Both the position numbers and the translations under genes were made by a program. Below are positions 8,801-16,115 of a DNA stretch of 64,000 nucleotides, piece by piece (the stretch's first letter is position 1; every line of letters begins with the position of its first letter). This DNA is from an uncultured Bacillota bacterium (GTDB taxonomy: Bacteria > Bacillota > Clostridia > Peptostreptococcales > Anaerovoracaceae). The stretch is taken from contig CASEFA010000001.1 in assembly GCA_949287095.1 (NCBI GenBank), forward strand, positions 1 to 64,000, given 5' to 3'. The notes beneath the pieces were generated by a model. It saw nothing but the letters and a program-made list of their open reading frames with translations. It was not told the origin of the DNA and did no database searches.

Positions 8801-11800
8801 GCCGGGCGTTGACTATGATGGAGCAACCTATCGTGTAAACATTATCGTTAAAGATAACGGCGATGGTACTCTGAGCCTTGCCAGCGTTGACGGCGGTCTC
8901 ACAGGTATAGATAACTTGGATTATCCTGCTAATCCATTCTTCCAAGTTTGGGACGGAGAACAGCAAGGAGCAGTAGTTGGCGCTGTAGCATTTGAAAACA
9001 ATTACAGTGCAACAAGTGCAGAAGCTACTATCCAGGGTATGAAGGTTCTCAACTCCACAAACAGTGACAGGAAACTTGCGGATGATGACTTCACGTTTAC
9101 GATTGAAGCCCTCGGATACAACACAGACGGCGGAGACCAGTTCAATCAGGTACCTGCAGGAGATCCTGAGCAGCCAATGCCTGCCAATACTGAAGTAAAG
9201 AACATGGCTAACGGTAACGTCAACTTTGCAGCTATGACCTTCACTCAGGATATGATAGGCAATACATACGGCTACAAGATCACTGAAAAACTTCCACAGG
9301 GTGTGGATGAAAATAATCCAACCCTCAACGGTGTAACTTACGACACTTATGAAAAGATAGTAAAGGTTACCGTAACAAGATCAGCTGAAGGCGGAGAAGA
9401 ACATGTTGTTGCTACAGTGACACCTAATGACGGTACAGCTGAAGCGGCTAAGAACTTCACCTTCACAAATACATATGAACCTTCCTCTGTAACTATAGGC
9501 GATGATACGGGTGATGCCATAAATGTTCAGAAGACATTTACAGGCAGAGCATGGAATGACAGCGATGAGTTTGAATACACGCTCAGAGCTATGGGTGATG
9601 CACCTGAGCCTGCCGATGGCACAACTCTGAAGATAGGTAAGCCTGCCAGCGGCGACAGCAATACGGCAACATTCGGAGACATCGAATTTGTTAAAGAAGG
9701 CGTATATGAATACGAAATAACCGAAACTAACGGCGGTCTCGGTGGTGTGACTTACGATAAGCACACAGCAAAGGTAACTGTAACAGTAACTGAAGATACA
9801 GCAACAGGTACCCTCAGCGCGAAGGTTGAATACGACAACAGCGCAGCTGAAAATGACAGCGACAAGGCTGTACAGGATGCAGCAGCATTTACAAATACCT
9901 ACAAGGCTGTATTTGATGCAGACACTACGGTAAACCTGGACGGAACTAAGGAACTGACAGGTAAGGCTCTTACAGATAATGCGTTCTACTTTATAGTAGA
10001 TCCACAGGAGACTGCATCCGGAGGTCATGCTCCTACCGGAGAAAGTGCTGCATGGAATCCTAACAAGGCGGACGGCTCAATCCAGCTTCTTAAGAACATA
10101 ACATACACCGAAGCCGGTGACTATGTGTACATCATCAGGGAGCAGATACCTTCCAATAAGGCCTTAGGTATGACTTACGATGAGTCAGAGTACCGCATAA
10201 CTGTAACAGTTACAGATGACCAGCAGGGTAATCTGACAGCAAGCGAGCCAAATATTGAAAAGAAGGCTGCCGGTGCAGCGGATTATACGGAAGAAGATGC
10301 AGTTGTATTTGAAAACAACTATGAACCTCTTTCCATAACAATTGCACCGCTGCAGATAACAAAGGTTCTCGACGGTGACAGAAATACTTCTCTCCAGGAC
10401 GGCGAATTCTCATTTGAAATGAGCGTGGTAAGCGCTGATCCAGAAGATGGTATAACTCTGCCGAAGCAGACAGTCGTTGAAAACAAGGCTGACGGAACTG
10501 TACCGTTTGGTGATATAACATTCACTAAAGTAGGTACATATAAGGTTCAGGTAAAGGAAGTTGTTCCGGACGAAGCGGATAAAGTTCCTGGTGTAGAATA
10601 TGATACTCATGTGAGAACAACTACATTTACGGTAACTGATAACGCCGGACAGCTTGCAGTTCAGAGAAGTGGCTACGACGGAAGTCGAACATTTACAAAT
10701 AAATACACAACTACCGGCACTGTTGAAGGAGCAGCTGACCTTGAAGTAACTAAGAACTTCACAGGCAGAGAAAACGACCAGTGGCTCGGTACAGATGAAT
10801 TTGCATTCACATTGGCCGCAGGAGATGAAGATACTACAAATGCTGTAACAGACGGTAAAGTAGTACTTCCTAGCAATGCAAGTGAATTGAAGATTTCTGC
10901 AGGTACAGCAGATCACAAGGCAGCATTTGGAGATATAACCTTTAATGCACCTGGTGAATACAGCTTCAAGATAACTGAAACTAAGGGAAGCGTACCAGGA
11001 GTTGACTATGATGGTCACGAAGCGACCTTTACAGTAACAGCAACAGATAAGGGTGACGGAACTCTTGATATATCAACAAATTTGAACAAAGACGAGCTGA
11101 CATTCACCAACACCTACGACGGTGAAGATCTGGTATTGACAGGAGATACAGCCCTTAAAGTTAAGAAAGAACTGACTGTACCTGAAGGAAGCCAGCAGGC
11201 AGTATCCCTTAAGGCGGGAGATTACGAATTTGAAGTAACCAGCGAAGCCCTTGCCGGCTCTGATGCGGATGGCGTAGTTCTTCCGGAAAAGACAACTGTT
11301 TCTAACGATGAAAACGGTGATGTAGTCTTTGGAGATATCAAGTTTACTAAGGCTGGCACATACAAGCTGACCGTTAAGGAAGTTGTTCCTGCTGATGACC
11401 AGAAGAAACCTGGCGTAACTTACGACACCCATGCTTACTCTGTAACTTATAAAGTTACTGAGGATTACGCCAGCGGTAAGCTTGTCGTAGCGGAGAACGG
11501 CATAACTCCAGAGGGCGAAGCAACATTTAACAATGTTTACGGAGCCGAAGGAACTCTTGACGGCAGCGCAAAGCTTGAAATCACAAAGGTGATAGAAGGC
11601 AGAGGCTGGAACGATAACGACAGCTTCACATTCAGCCTCACAGCAGATGAGGATTACGGCGAAGCCGTTAAGATGGGAACTTCTGAAGTAACCATAACTA
11701 AGGCTACTACAGATCATAAGGCAGCCTTTGGCGACATCACATTCACACAGACTGGTACATATGATTTCACTATCAAGGAAGCAGATCCTCAGATAGATAA

Positions 11801-13931
11801 GATGACATATGACAGTCATGTAGTGGAGGTAAGCGTTAAGGTTGAGGATCAGGATGGTAACGGTACACTGACAGTATCACCAACAATTAACGGTGAGATG
11901 ACATTTACCAATACTCATAATCCTGACGATGCGACAGCTTCCATAGCAGGAACAAAGATCTTCACAGGCAGAGATATAAAGGATAGCGACAGCTTCACAT
12001 TTGATATAGCCGTAGCTGAAAATTCTGCAGAAGGTACTCCTTCACCTGCTGCATCTTCAGTAACAGTTTCCGGTAAGGACTTTGCTGACGGTAAGGCAGC
12101 TGTAGATTTCGGTACGTTCTCCTTCGATAAGGAAGGTACATATATCTACACAATAACCGAAAAACAGGAAAATATCGGCGGAGTTACATACGATGGCGGT
12201 ACTGTTACTGCAACAGTGGATGTAACTTACGATAACGCTACAGGTACATTTAATACCGATGTAACATATTCCAAGGAAGGCGGAGTAAATCCTGGAAACG
12301 CATTTGAATTCACAAATGTTTACAAGGCTCTTCCTACAGATCCTGTAACAGGTGTATTCAGCGCAACTAAGACCGTAACACCTTCCGAAGGTAACAGTTA
12401 CGATATGGCAGGCGGAGAATTTGAATTCACTCTGACTCCGTCAGCAAGCAACCCTGAAGCTGATCCTGTTGAGGAGGCAACAGTTAAAAACGATGCTGCC
12501 GGTGCTGTATCCTTTATAAGCAGCGCAACATATACTGAACCTGGAACATACGTATATGATATAAAGGAAACTCCAACCGGTGTAGGCGGTATCACCTACG
12601 ATGACAGCATTTACACAGTAACCGTTGACGTTACAGACGACGGTTCAGGTAAGCTGACAGCTGAAACATCCATAACAAAGGATGGAACAGCAGCAGATGC
12701 CATCGTCTTCGATAACTCCTACGATCCTGCAGAAACTGGTCTCTCCATCGGAGGAACTAAGGAACTGACAGGAAAGGATCTTGAAGCAGATATGTTCAGC
12801 TTCACACTGACAGGTATTGACGGAGCGCCGATGCCTGTAGATGGTCAGGCAACCGTAACAGCTAAGAACACTGCCGGCGGAGCCTTCGACTTCGGCGAAA
12901 TCAAATACGACAAAGTCGGAGAATACAAGTACGAGGTAAGCGAAGTTAATGCCGGCGCAACAGGAATGACTTACGACACTAATACATACAATGTAACTGT
13001 TAAGGTTACAGATGAAGACGGAGCGCTTAAGGCAGTATCTTCCGTTGAAAATTCGCAGATAGTGTTCAAGAATTCCTATGCACCTATACCTCTCGTACTG
13101 GAAGGTGACAGCGCAATAGGCGGAACTAAAGACCTTACAGGCAGAGACCTTAAGGATGGAGAATTCGTATTCCAGCTTAAGGACGGCGACAAAGTCATAG
13201 CAGAAGCTACAAACAATGCTGACGGAACATTCGCATTCGACGGCATAAGGATAGAAAAAGTCGGAACATACAACTACACAGTATCCGAAAAGATGAACGG
13301 ACTGGGTGGTGTAGAATACGATAAGACTATCTACAATGTACGCATTGATGCCAGCGACGAAGGCGGATACATAAAAGCCAAAGTAACTTACACTGTAAAC
13401 GGTGAGCCATATGACAATGTGGTATTCACAAATGCTTACTCCTACAGAGGCACAAGCGTTCAGATCGGCGCAATCAAGAAACTGCAGGGACGCGACCTGG
13501 TTGACGGCGAGTTCACATTCAGACTTGAAGACGCCGAGGGCAACCTCATAAGCGAAGCCGCAAACGATGAAAACGGAAGCGTAATATTCGACAAGATCGA
13601 TTACGACGAACCGGGAACATTCAACTATGTGGTTTACGAGGTTGGCGGAAAGGCTGAAGGCGTAACCTACGACGAAAACAGATATAATGTAACTGTAAGC
13701 GTAAAAGACAGCGAGAAGGGTTATCTGACAGCGGATGTAACAGGTGACGAAGGACTCACATTTGTGAATGTCTATGAAAAGCCTGTAGTTCCGGCCGAAC
13801 CGGATCCGGATGACGACGGAGGCGACTCCGTAAGAACTTCCGACGATATGCAGATCGGTCTCTACATGACGATTGCAGCCCTTGCCGGAGCATCCATGGT
13901 AGCGCTCAGAAGAAAATCCAGAAAGCAGTAA
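5886..13931 (+). CDS. Giant VWA-domain surface protein with about 14 Spy0128/FctA-type isopeptide repeats
   Basis: This 2681-residue exported protein has a signal peptide ending near VSAAG. A von Willebrand A domain follows, with MIDAS motif DNSNSM near residue 121 and LILLSDGAA near residue 255. A beta-rich region then leads into about 14 repeats of 100-130 residues. Each repeat has three landmarks of pilin-type isopeptide domains: a lysine in xxGTKxLTGR, a glutamate in YxITE and an asparagine in FTNTY. The lysine and asparagine are expected to form an internal covalent crosslink, giving a stiff stalk. The C-terminus has a hydrophobic helix and an RRKSRKQ tail preceded by VRTSDD rather than LPXTG. 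ATG at 5886 is chosen because GGAAAG lies just upstream, whereas the ATG at 5835 has no ribosome binding site. It is probably a cell-wall adhesin; the ligand is unknown. Confidence 0.9.
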   Translation: MYKTLSGKKSVCMTVFVIVVIMTLIAAMFFPSTVSAAGKTSDGNTTGSYAQNLGDNSSTRYAGRVWTDKTVYTEDATFPGDVGNVTVKNDSDFLVAYSALATTQNITGKSSVPVDVVFVIDNSNSMDTDLTYQQTRLEATVAAVNTSIAKVMESHPDSRVAVVVYGSSAHTLLPLGHYDPMPSGNYIAVDGSFTGNNRSYTEFSASESHTLLMQGANRGTNIHMGVDTGLDILKNAEDIGEGASKHVPALILLSDGAATYSGSGDWWNPSGSEGTGSTTNNAHALKVAMNAQYNKQQINEHYGIEDPDSATACKIYTIGMGIEQLRETGWGANNNNYHRAQMALDPGTHLTDNNDVANAIEDAWDWYINGKRVNTGSFWNPNYETTYTPELDNYTFEHPRTGDISTIAYNDGYYSAENAEDVTNVFDDITSEIVSASAQAPTQIEGGDPLNSGYLTYTDPIGEYMEVKDIKSIIYGGKQFTQKSSSTDGNTTTYTFTGDKIDSPVYGELDVSSIEISVTKDADGNETLTVKIPAAAIPLRVNTVDIDENGAITNTNNNAYPARILYTVGAREGVNLNTLEGVSDDYISANMTEDGQYVNFYSNKYSGNTQNDKTVGDAKVTFTAAETNPFFFIQEDTPLYTAEDTNAVATNVSNDNTPYYFQITYYEGNEEKTEWVSRPGSTFYVNGSSENTLTIVDGQANIKQGAPRLGYLTDFAQSKGENTTNTAEQVFHPVYDGNGQFTIYLGNNGVLQANAPKSLTVEKDVAAGEGLTAPDADFTFEVTVASKADTTGDAILTDADGQTTDKELTFDADGKATFTLKDGQSMEILNIGEGVDYTVKEINLPAGFTSNQADNTKTGTVSSTDEDNVVTFTNTYNVTEVTTEDLGITLGGTKSITGRDFQANDKFVFNIAAGQRTPDAPLPTEDIDQDGSATTATVNPTSGDEVSFEFGAVTFDKPGEYRYVITENTGTLPGVDYDGATYRVNIIVKDNGDGTLSLASVDGGLTGIDNLDYPANPFFQVWDGEQQGAVVGAVAFENNYSATSAEATIQGMKVLNSTNSDRKLADDDFTFTIEALGYNTDGGDQFNQVPAGDPEQPMPANTEVKNMANGNVNFAAMTFTQDMIGNTYGYKITEKLPQGVDENNPTLNGVTYDTYEKIVKVTVTRSAEGGEEHVVATVTPNDGTAEAAKNFTFTNTYEPSSVTIGDDTGDAINVQKTFTGRAWNDSDEFEYTLRAMGDAPEPADGTTLKIGKPASGDSNTATFGDIEFVKEGVYEYEITETNGGLGGVTYDKHTAKVTVTVTEDTATGTLSAKVEYDNSAAENDSDKAVQDAAAFTNTYKAVFDADTTVNLDGTKELTGKALTDNAFYFIVDPQETASGGHAPTGESAAWNPNKADGSIQLLKNITYTEAGDYVYIIREQIPSNKALGMTYDESEYRITVTVTDDQQGNLTASEPNIEKKAAGAADYTEEDAVVFENNYEPLSITIAPLQITKVLDGDRNTSLQDGEFSFEMSVVSADPEDGITLPKQTVVENKADGTVPFGDITFTKVGTYKVQVKEVVPDEADKVPGVEYDTHVRTTTFTVTDNAGQLAVQRSGYDGSRTFTNKYTTTGTVEGAADLEVTKNFTGRENDQWLGTDEFAFTLAAGDEDTTNAVTDGKVVLPSNASELKISAGTADHKAAFGDITFNAPGEYSFKITETKGSVPGVDYDGHEATFTVTATDKGDGTLDISTNLNKDELTFTNTYDGEDLVLTGDTALKVKKELTVPEGSQQAVSLKAGDYEFEVTSEALAGSDADGVVLPEKTTVSNDENGDVVFGDIKFTKAGTYKLTVKEVVPADDQKKPGVTYDTHAYSVTYKVTEDYASGKLVVAENGITPEGEATFNNVYGAEGTLDGSAKLEITKVIEGRGWNDNDSFTFSLTADEDYGEAVKMGTSEVTITKATTDHKAAFGDITFTQTGTYDFTIKEADPQIDKMTYDSHVVEVSVKVEDQDGNGTLTVSPTINGEMTFTNTHNPDDATASIAGTKIFTGRDIKDSDSFTFDIAVAENSAEGTPSPAASSVTVSGKDFADGKAAVDFGTFSFDKEGTYIYTITEKQENIGGVTYDGGTVTATVDVTYDNATGTFNTDVTYSKEGGVNPGNAFEFTNVYKALPTDPVTGVFSATKTVTPSEGNSYDMAGGEFEFTLTPSASNPEADPVEEATVKNDAAGAVSFISSATYTEPGTYVYDIKETPTGVGGITYDDSIYTVTVDVTDDGSGKLTAETSITKDGTAADAIVFDNSYDPAETGLSIGGTKELTGKDLEADMFSFTLTGIDGAPMPVDGQATVTAKNTAGGAFDFGEIKYDKVGEYKYEVSEVNAGATGMTYDTNTYNVTVKVTDEDGALKAVSSVENSQIVFKNSYAPIPLVLEGDSAIGGTKDLTGRDLKDGEFVFQLKDGDKVIAEATNNADGTFAFDGIRIEKVGTYNYTVSEKMNGLGGVEYDKTIYNVRIDASDEGGYIKAKVTYTVNGEPYDNVVFTNAYSYRGTSVQIGAIKKLQGRDLVDGEFTFRLEDAEGNLISEAANDENGSVIFDKIDYDEPGTFNYVVYEVGGKAEGVTYDENRYNVTVSVKDSEKGYLTADVTGDEGLTFVNVYEKPVVPAEPDPDDDGGDSVRTSDDMQIGLYMTIAALAGASMVALRRKSRKQ

Positions 13932-13974
13932 CTGATATCTGCTGATTAGAAGCGAGCAAGCTTAAAAACTTAAA

Positions 13975-14012
13975 AACGCCCCTGAGCCCGTAATTGGGTT
14001 CAGGGGCGTTTT
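13975..14012 (+). terminator. Terminator of the giant surface-protein gene
   Basis: A stem of about 14 bp, ACGCCCCTGAGCCC against GGGTTCAGGGGCGT, with a 6-nt loop and TTTTAT. A-runs on the other side suggest it also ends the convergent antitoxin transcript. Confidence 0.9.
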
Positions 14013-14045
14013 ATATGGAATGACGGATAGGAGTTTCGCCCGGCT

Positions 14046-15083
14046 CTAAAACGGTCGAATATCTTTTGCCAGGCTGAATGGTATTATCTCCTTATTCTTT
14101 GTCTCTTTATACGCAGTTTCCCCGTGCATATATTCGATGATTTTCCGGGAATCATAGGTTATGAATTTTTTAATCACCTCATCGATAATGCTTTTTTCTC
14201 CAGCCGACAGTTTGCTTTCATCAGCATTTTCGGAAGGCAGGAATTCATACATAATCATATCAGGGTTATCTCCGGTCAAAGTGTTGACGTTCACATTTTC
14301 CAGATTCACTATCTCCTGATGCCCGACAGGTAATGCCCCCATAGGCTCATGACAGTACACTAGCCCGGTCATTGCCTTCCCTGTCCTCTTATACGAAAGA
14401 ACGTCACAATACCAGAGCATTTTCATCAAGCGAACCTTAAACAGATATTTCACTTTCCCTGCCATGTAGGATATCAGTGCTTCCAGCTTTTCTATATTAA
14501 GCACCGTAAACCCGTTTGCATCGCAGGGATCCTGGAATTCAACGTATTCACTTTCCAGCACCTGCCGGTGAAGATATTCCCTGCCGCCGAATTTTATCGC
14601 GTTAAGTATCGTTTCTTCCAATCGCGTCTTTTTTTCCGCAGGAAAGCTGTCTTTATTTTTTTTAAATAAACTATAAACCGCGTAAGGATTATCCCTTACG
14701 GTTCGCAAGATGTTATCATAAACTTCATCCTGTATGGCCTTTGTTTCATATCTTGCAACCGTTGCCTCGCCCCATCCGAGAAGTCTGGCAAAATCGACCT
14801 GGGACAATGCGTATTTTTCTCTGATTCCTATTATTTCATCGGAGGTTAACAAACCATAGATTTTACGATATTCATTCCGCGCATTTTGAAGATTGGAATT
14901 CATAATTTTACCCGGCGTAAACTCGCATTCTTCTTCATCCGCATTGCAGCAGTAATAATACCGCTCGCTATATTTAACTTCGGTACCTTTAATAAAAGCC
15001 GTTGCTATAGACTCCCGTTCCTCCACATCATGAGTTCTCCCGCAAACCGGGCATTCCATATTTATCGTTCTGATCAGCTTCAT
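14046..15083 (-). CDS. MqsA-type antitoxin with zinc finger, HTH and Panacea (DUF4065) domain
   Basis: A 345-residue protein in three parts. The N-terminal zinc finger has Cys11, Cys14, Cys45/46 and Cys53. An XRE-like helix-turn-helix spans about residues 81-125 (LSQVDFARLLGWGEATVARYE). The C-terminal Panacea/SocA-like region covers about residues 190-340 (KLEALISYMAGKVKYLFKVRLMKMLWYCD...). Panacea is the shared neutralising domain of many toxin-antitoxin families. The gene begins 22 nt after the MqsR-like gene, in the toxin-first order of mqsRA. The HTH is expected to bind the large palindrome upstream of the pair and repress it. Neutralisation of the neighbour is inferred from family and position. 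Confidence 0.88.
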   Translation of the reverse strand: MKLIRTINMECPVCGRTHDVEERESIATAFIKGTEVKYSERYYYCCNADEEECEFTPGKIMNSNLQNARNEYRKIYGLLTSDEIIGIREKYALSQVDFARLLGWGEATVARYETKAIQDEVYDNILRTVRDNPYAVYSLFKKNKDSFPAEKKTRLEETILNAIKFGGREYLHRQVLESEYVEFQDPCDANGFTVLNIEKLEALISYMAGKVKYLFKVRLMKMLWYCDVLSYKRTGKAMTGLVYCHEPMGALPVGHQEIVNLENVNVNTLTGDNPDMIMYEFLPSENADESKLSAGEKSIIDEVIKKFITYDSRKIIEYMHGETAYKETKNKEIIPFSLAKDIRPF

Positions 15084-15105
15084 GTTCGCACTCCCTCCAC
15101 GTTTT

Positions 15106-15495
15106 CTACCTGTAAGGATAATTCATATCGTGCTCCGCATAGTGAAATGAGACACACACGACTTTCTTATTTCCTGATTTAATCTTCAGCTTTATGTAAA
15201 CCGTCCGACCTTCAACTATTTTTCCAAACACATATAAAAGCGGCGGGTGAGGATCGTCTCTATCCATCAAAGTCTGCGAGTATTCAGCAATACTCAATGT
15301 CCGCAGACAGCCCGCAATGTCGTCAATGTCATATCCGAGATCCACAAGCGTCGATACCGTAGAGAATTTACCTCTATCCCCCTTCTTATTTGACCTTATC
15401 AGAATTATATCCCTGCCTGCATTAAAGCAATCCGAACAGAGGATAGATTTCAGTTCTTCCAGAAATCCATTCACTTCCTTTCGACCGGACATCAT
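15106..15495 (-). CDS. MqsR-like toxin (predicted mRNA interferase)
   Basis: This 129-residue protein matches the MqsR-like family, RelE-fold ribonucleases that cut mRNA. Recognisable parts are VDLGYDIDDIAGCLRTLSIAEY, a YVFGKIVEGRTVYIKLKI strand pair and the end CVSFHYAEHDMNYPY. It is longer than E. coli MqsR (98 residues) because of an N-terminal extension with two cysteines (CSDCFNAG). ATG at 15495 is preferred over TTG at 15501 because AGGA lies 8 nt upstream of it. The toxin comes first, then the antitoxin, both under the 15548-15587 palindrome. Activity is predicted by family only. Confidence 0.8.
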   Translation of the reverse strand: MMSGRKEVNGFLEELKSILCSDCFNAGRDIILIRSNKKGDRGKFSTVSTLVDLGYDIDDIAGCLRTLSIAEYSQTLMDRDDPHPPLLYVFGKIVEGRTVYIKLKIKSGNKKVVCVSFHYAEHDMNYPYR

Positions 15496-15547
15496 TTCCA
15501 ATTTCCTGATAAAATCACCTCCACCCCAAGTTTTTAAAAAATAAGTA

Positions 15548-15592
15548 ATCCTATCAATTGATATTATATAATATCAATTGATAGGATGTCAA
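15548..15592 (-). promoter_or_regulatory. Promoter and perfect 40-bp palindromic operator of the MqsR/MqsA-like pair
   Basis: Positions 15548-15587 form a perfect 40-bp palindrome containing two identical 12-bp palindromes TATCAATTGATA (15552-15563 and 15572-15583), centres 20 bp apart. The palindrome fully covers the spacer and -10 of a minus-strand promoter, TTGACA (15592-15587) and TATAAT (15568-15563). A dimeric HTH repressor bound to both half-sites would sit on the same helix face about two turns apart and block RNA polymerase, which is classic antitoxin autoregulation. Confidence 0.85.
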
Positions 15593-15599
15593 TGGTGTT

Positions 15600-15989
15600 C
15601 TACTTAATATACTCCTTCAACTTCTCTATCAGACCCCTGTCTGCCGGCAGCCAATCGACAGAATCCAGCGTCTCAGCGGTAAGCCACCTCCCCTGAGAAT
15701 GCTCGTTCAGATGCATTTGTCCGCCTTTAAAGTTGCAGAGAAAGCAGTCCATTTCCAGGTGGAATGACGGATAGTCGTAGATTACCTTGTCGAAAAAGGA
15801 CTCCACTTCTATCTCCATTTCAATCTCCTCTCTTATCTCCCTGACAACAGCCTGCTCTGGAGTTTCGCCCGGCTCAATCTTTCCTCCCGGAAACTCCCAG
15901 CCGTCTTTGAACTCGCCGGCTGCACGCTGGGTTGCAAATACTTTATCGCCGTTGCATATGATAGCTGCCGCTACTTTTAGTGATTTCAT
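15600..15989 (-). CDS. Nudix hydrolase, MutT-like (deoxynucleoside triphosphate pyrophosphohydrolase)
   Basis: A 129-residue single-domain Nudix enzyme. The Nudix box GGKIEPGETPEQAVVREIREE at residues 35-55 is complete, including the REIREE metal-binding helix. Together with ATQRAAGEFKDGWEFPGG it points to the MutT/8-oxo-dGTPase branch that removes oxidised nucleotides. It is preceded by AAAGGAGG. It follows a 37-residue open frame and the helicase gene at spacings that allow one transcript, but its higher GC content looks like ordinary chromosome rather than the AT-rich defence block. Confidence 0.9.
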   Translation of the reverse strand: MKSLKVAAAIICNGDKVFATQRAAGEFKDGWEFPGGKIEPGETPEQAVVREIREEIEMEIEVESFFDKVIYDYPSFHLEMDCFLCNFKGGQMHLNEHSQGRWLTAETLDSVDWLPADRGLIEKLKEYIK

Positions 15990-15999
15990 GGTTCCTCCT

Positions 16000-16113
16000 T
16001 TAATTATGCAGGTAATCGTAAAGGTCCTCTCGGACTTCGTTTTTAAGTTTAAGCTTCATCTTTGTCATCGGCTCTGCCTTACCACAATCGTCAGAATTTT
16101 CATCAGTAATCAT
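16000..16113 (-). CDS. Possible 37-residue small protein between helicase and Nudix genes
   Basis: An ATG at 16113, 2 nt after the helicase stop, opens a 37-codon frame ending at TAA (16002-16000), with the Nudix ribosome binding site directly after it. The peptide is charged (MTKMKLKLKNEVREDLYDYL in its second half) and has no membrane segment. There is a weak GGAAAG upstream. I do not recognise it. It may be a real coupled small gene or a remnant of a longer one. Confidence 0.35.
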   Translation of the reverse strand: MITDENSDDCGKAEPMTKMKLKLKNEVREDLYDYLHN

Positions 16114-16115
16114 AT

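Noticed and set aside
9381-10028. Minus-strand gene opposite the giant surface gene
   Set aside because: Reading frame is an antisense shadow of the repeat region, with cysteine-rich low-complexity content and no ribosome binding site.
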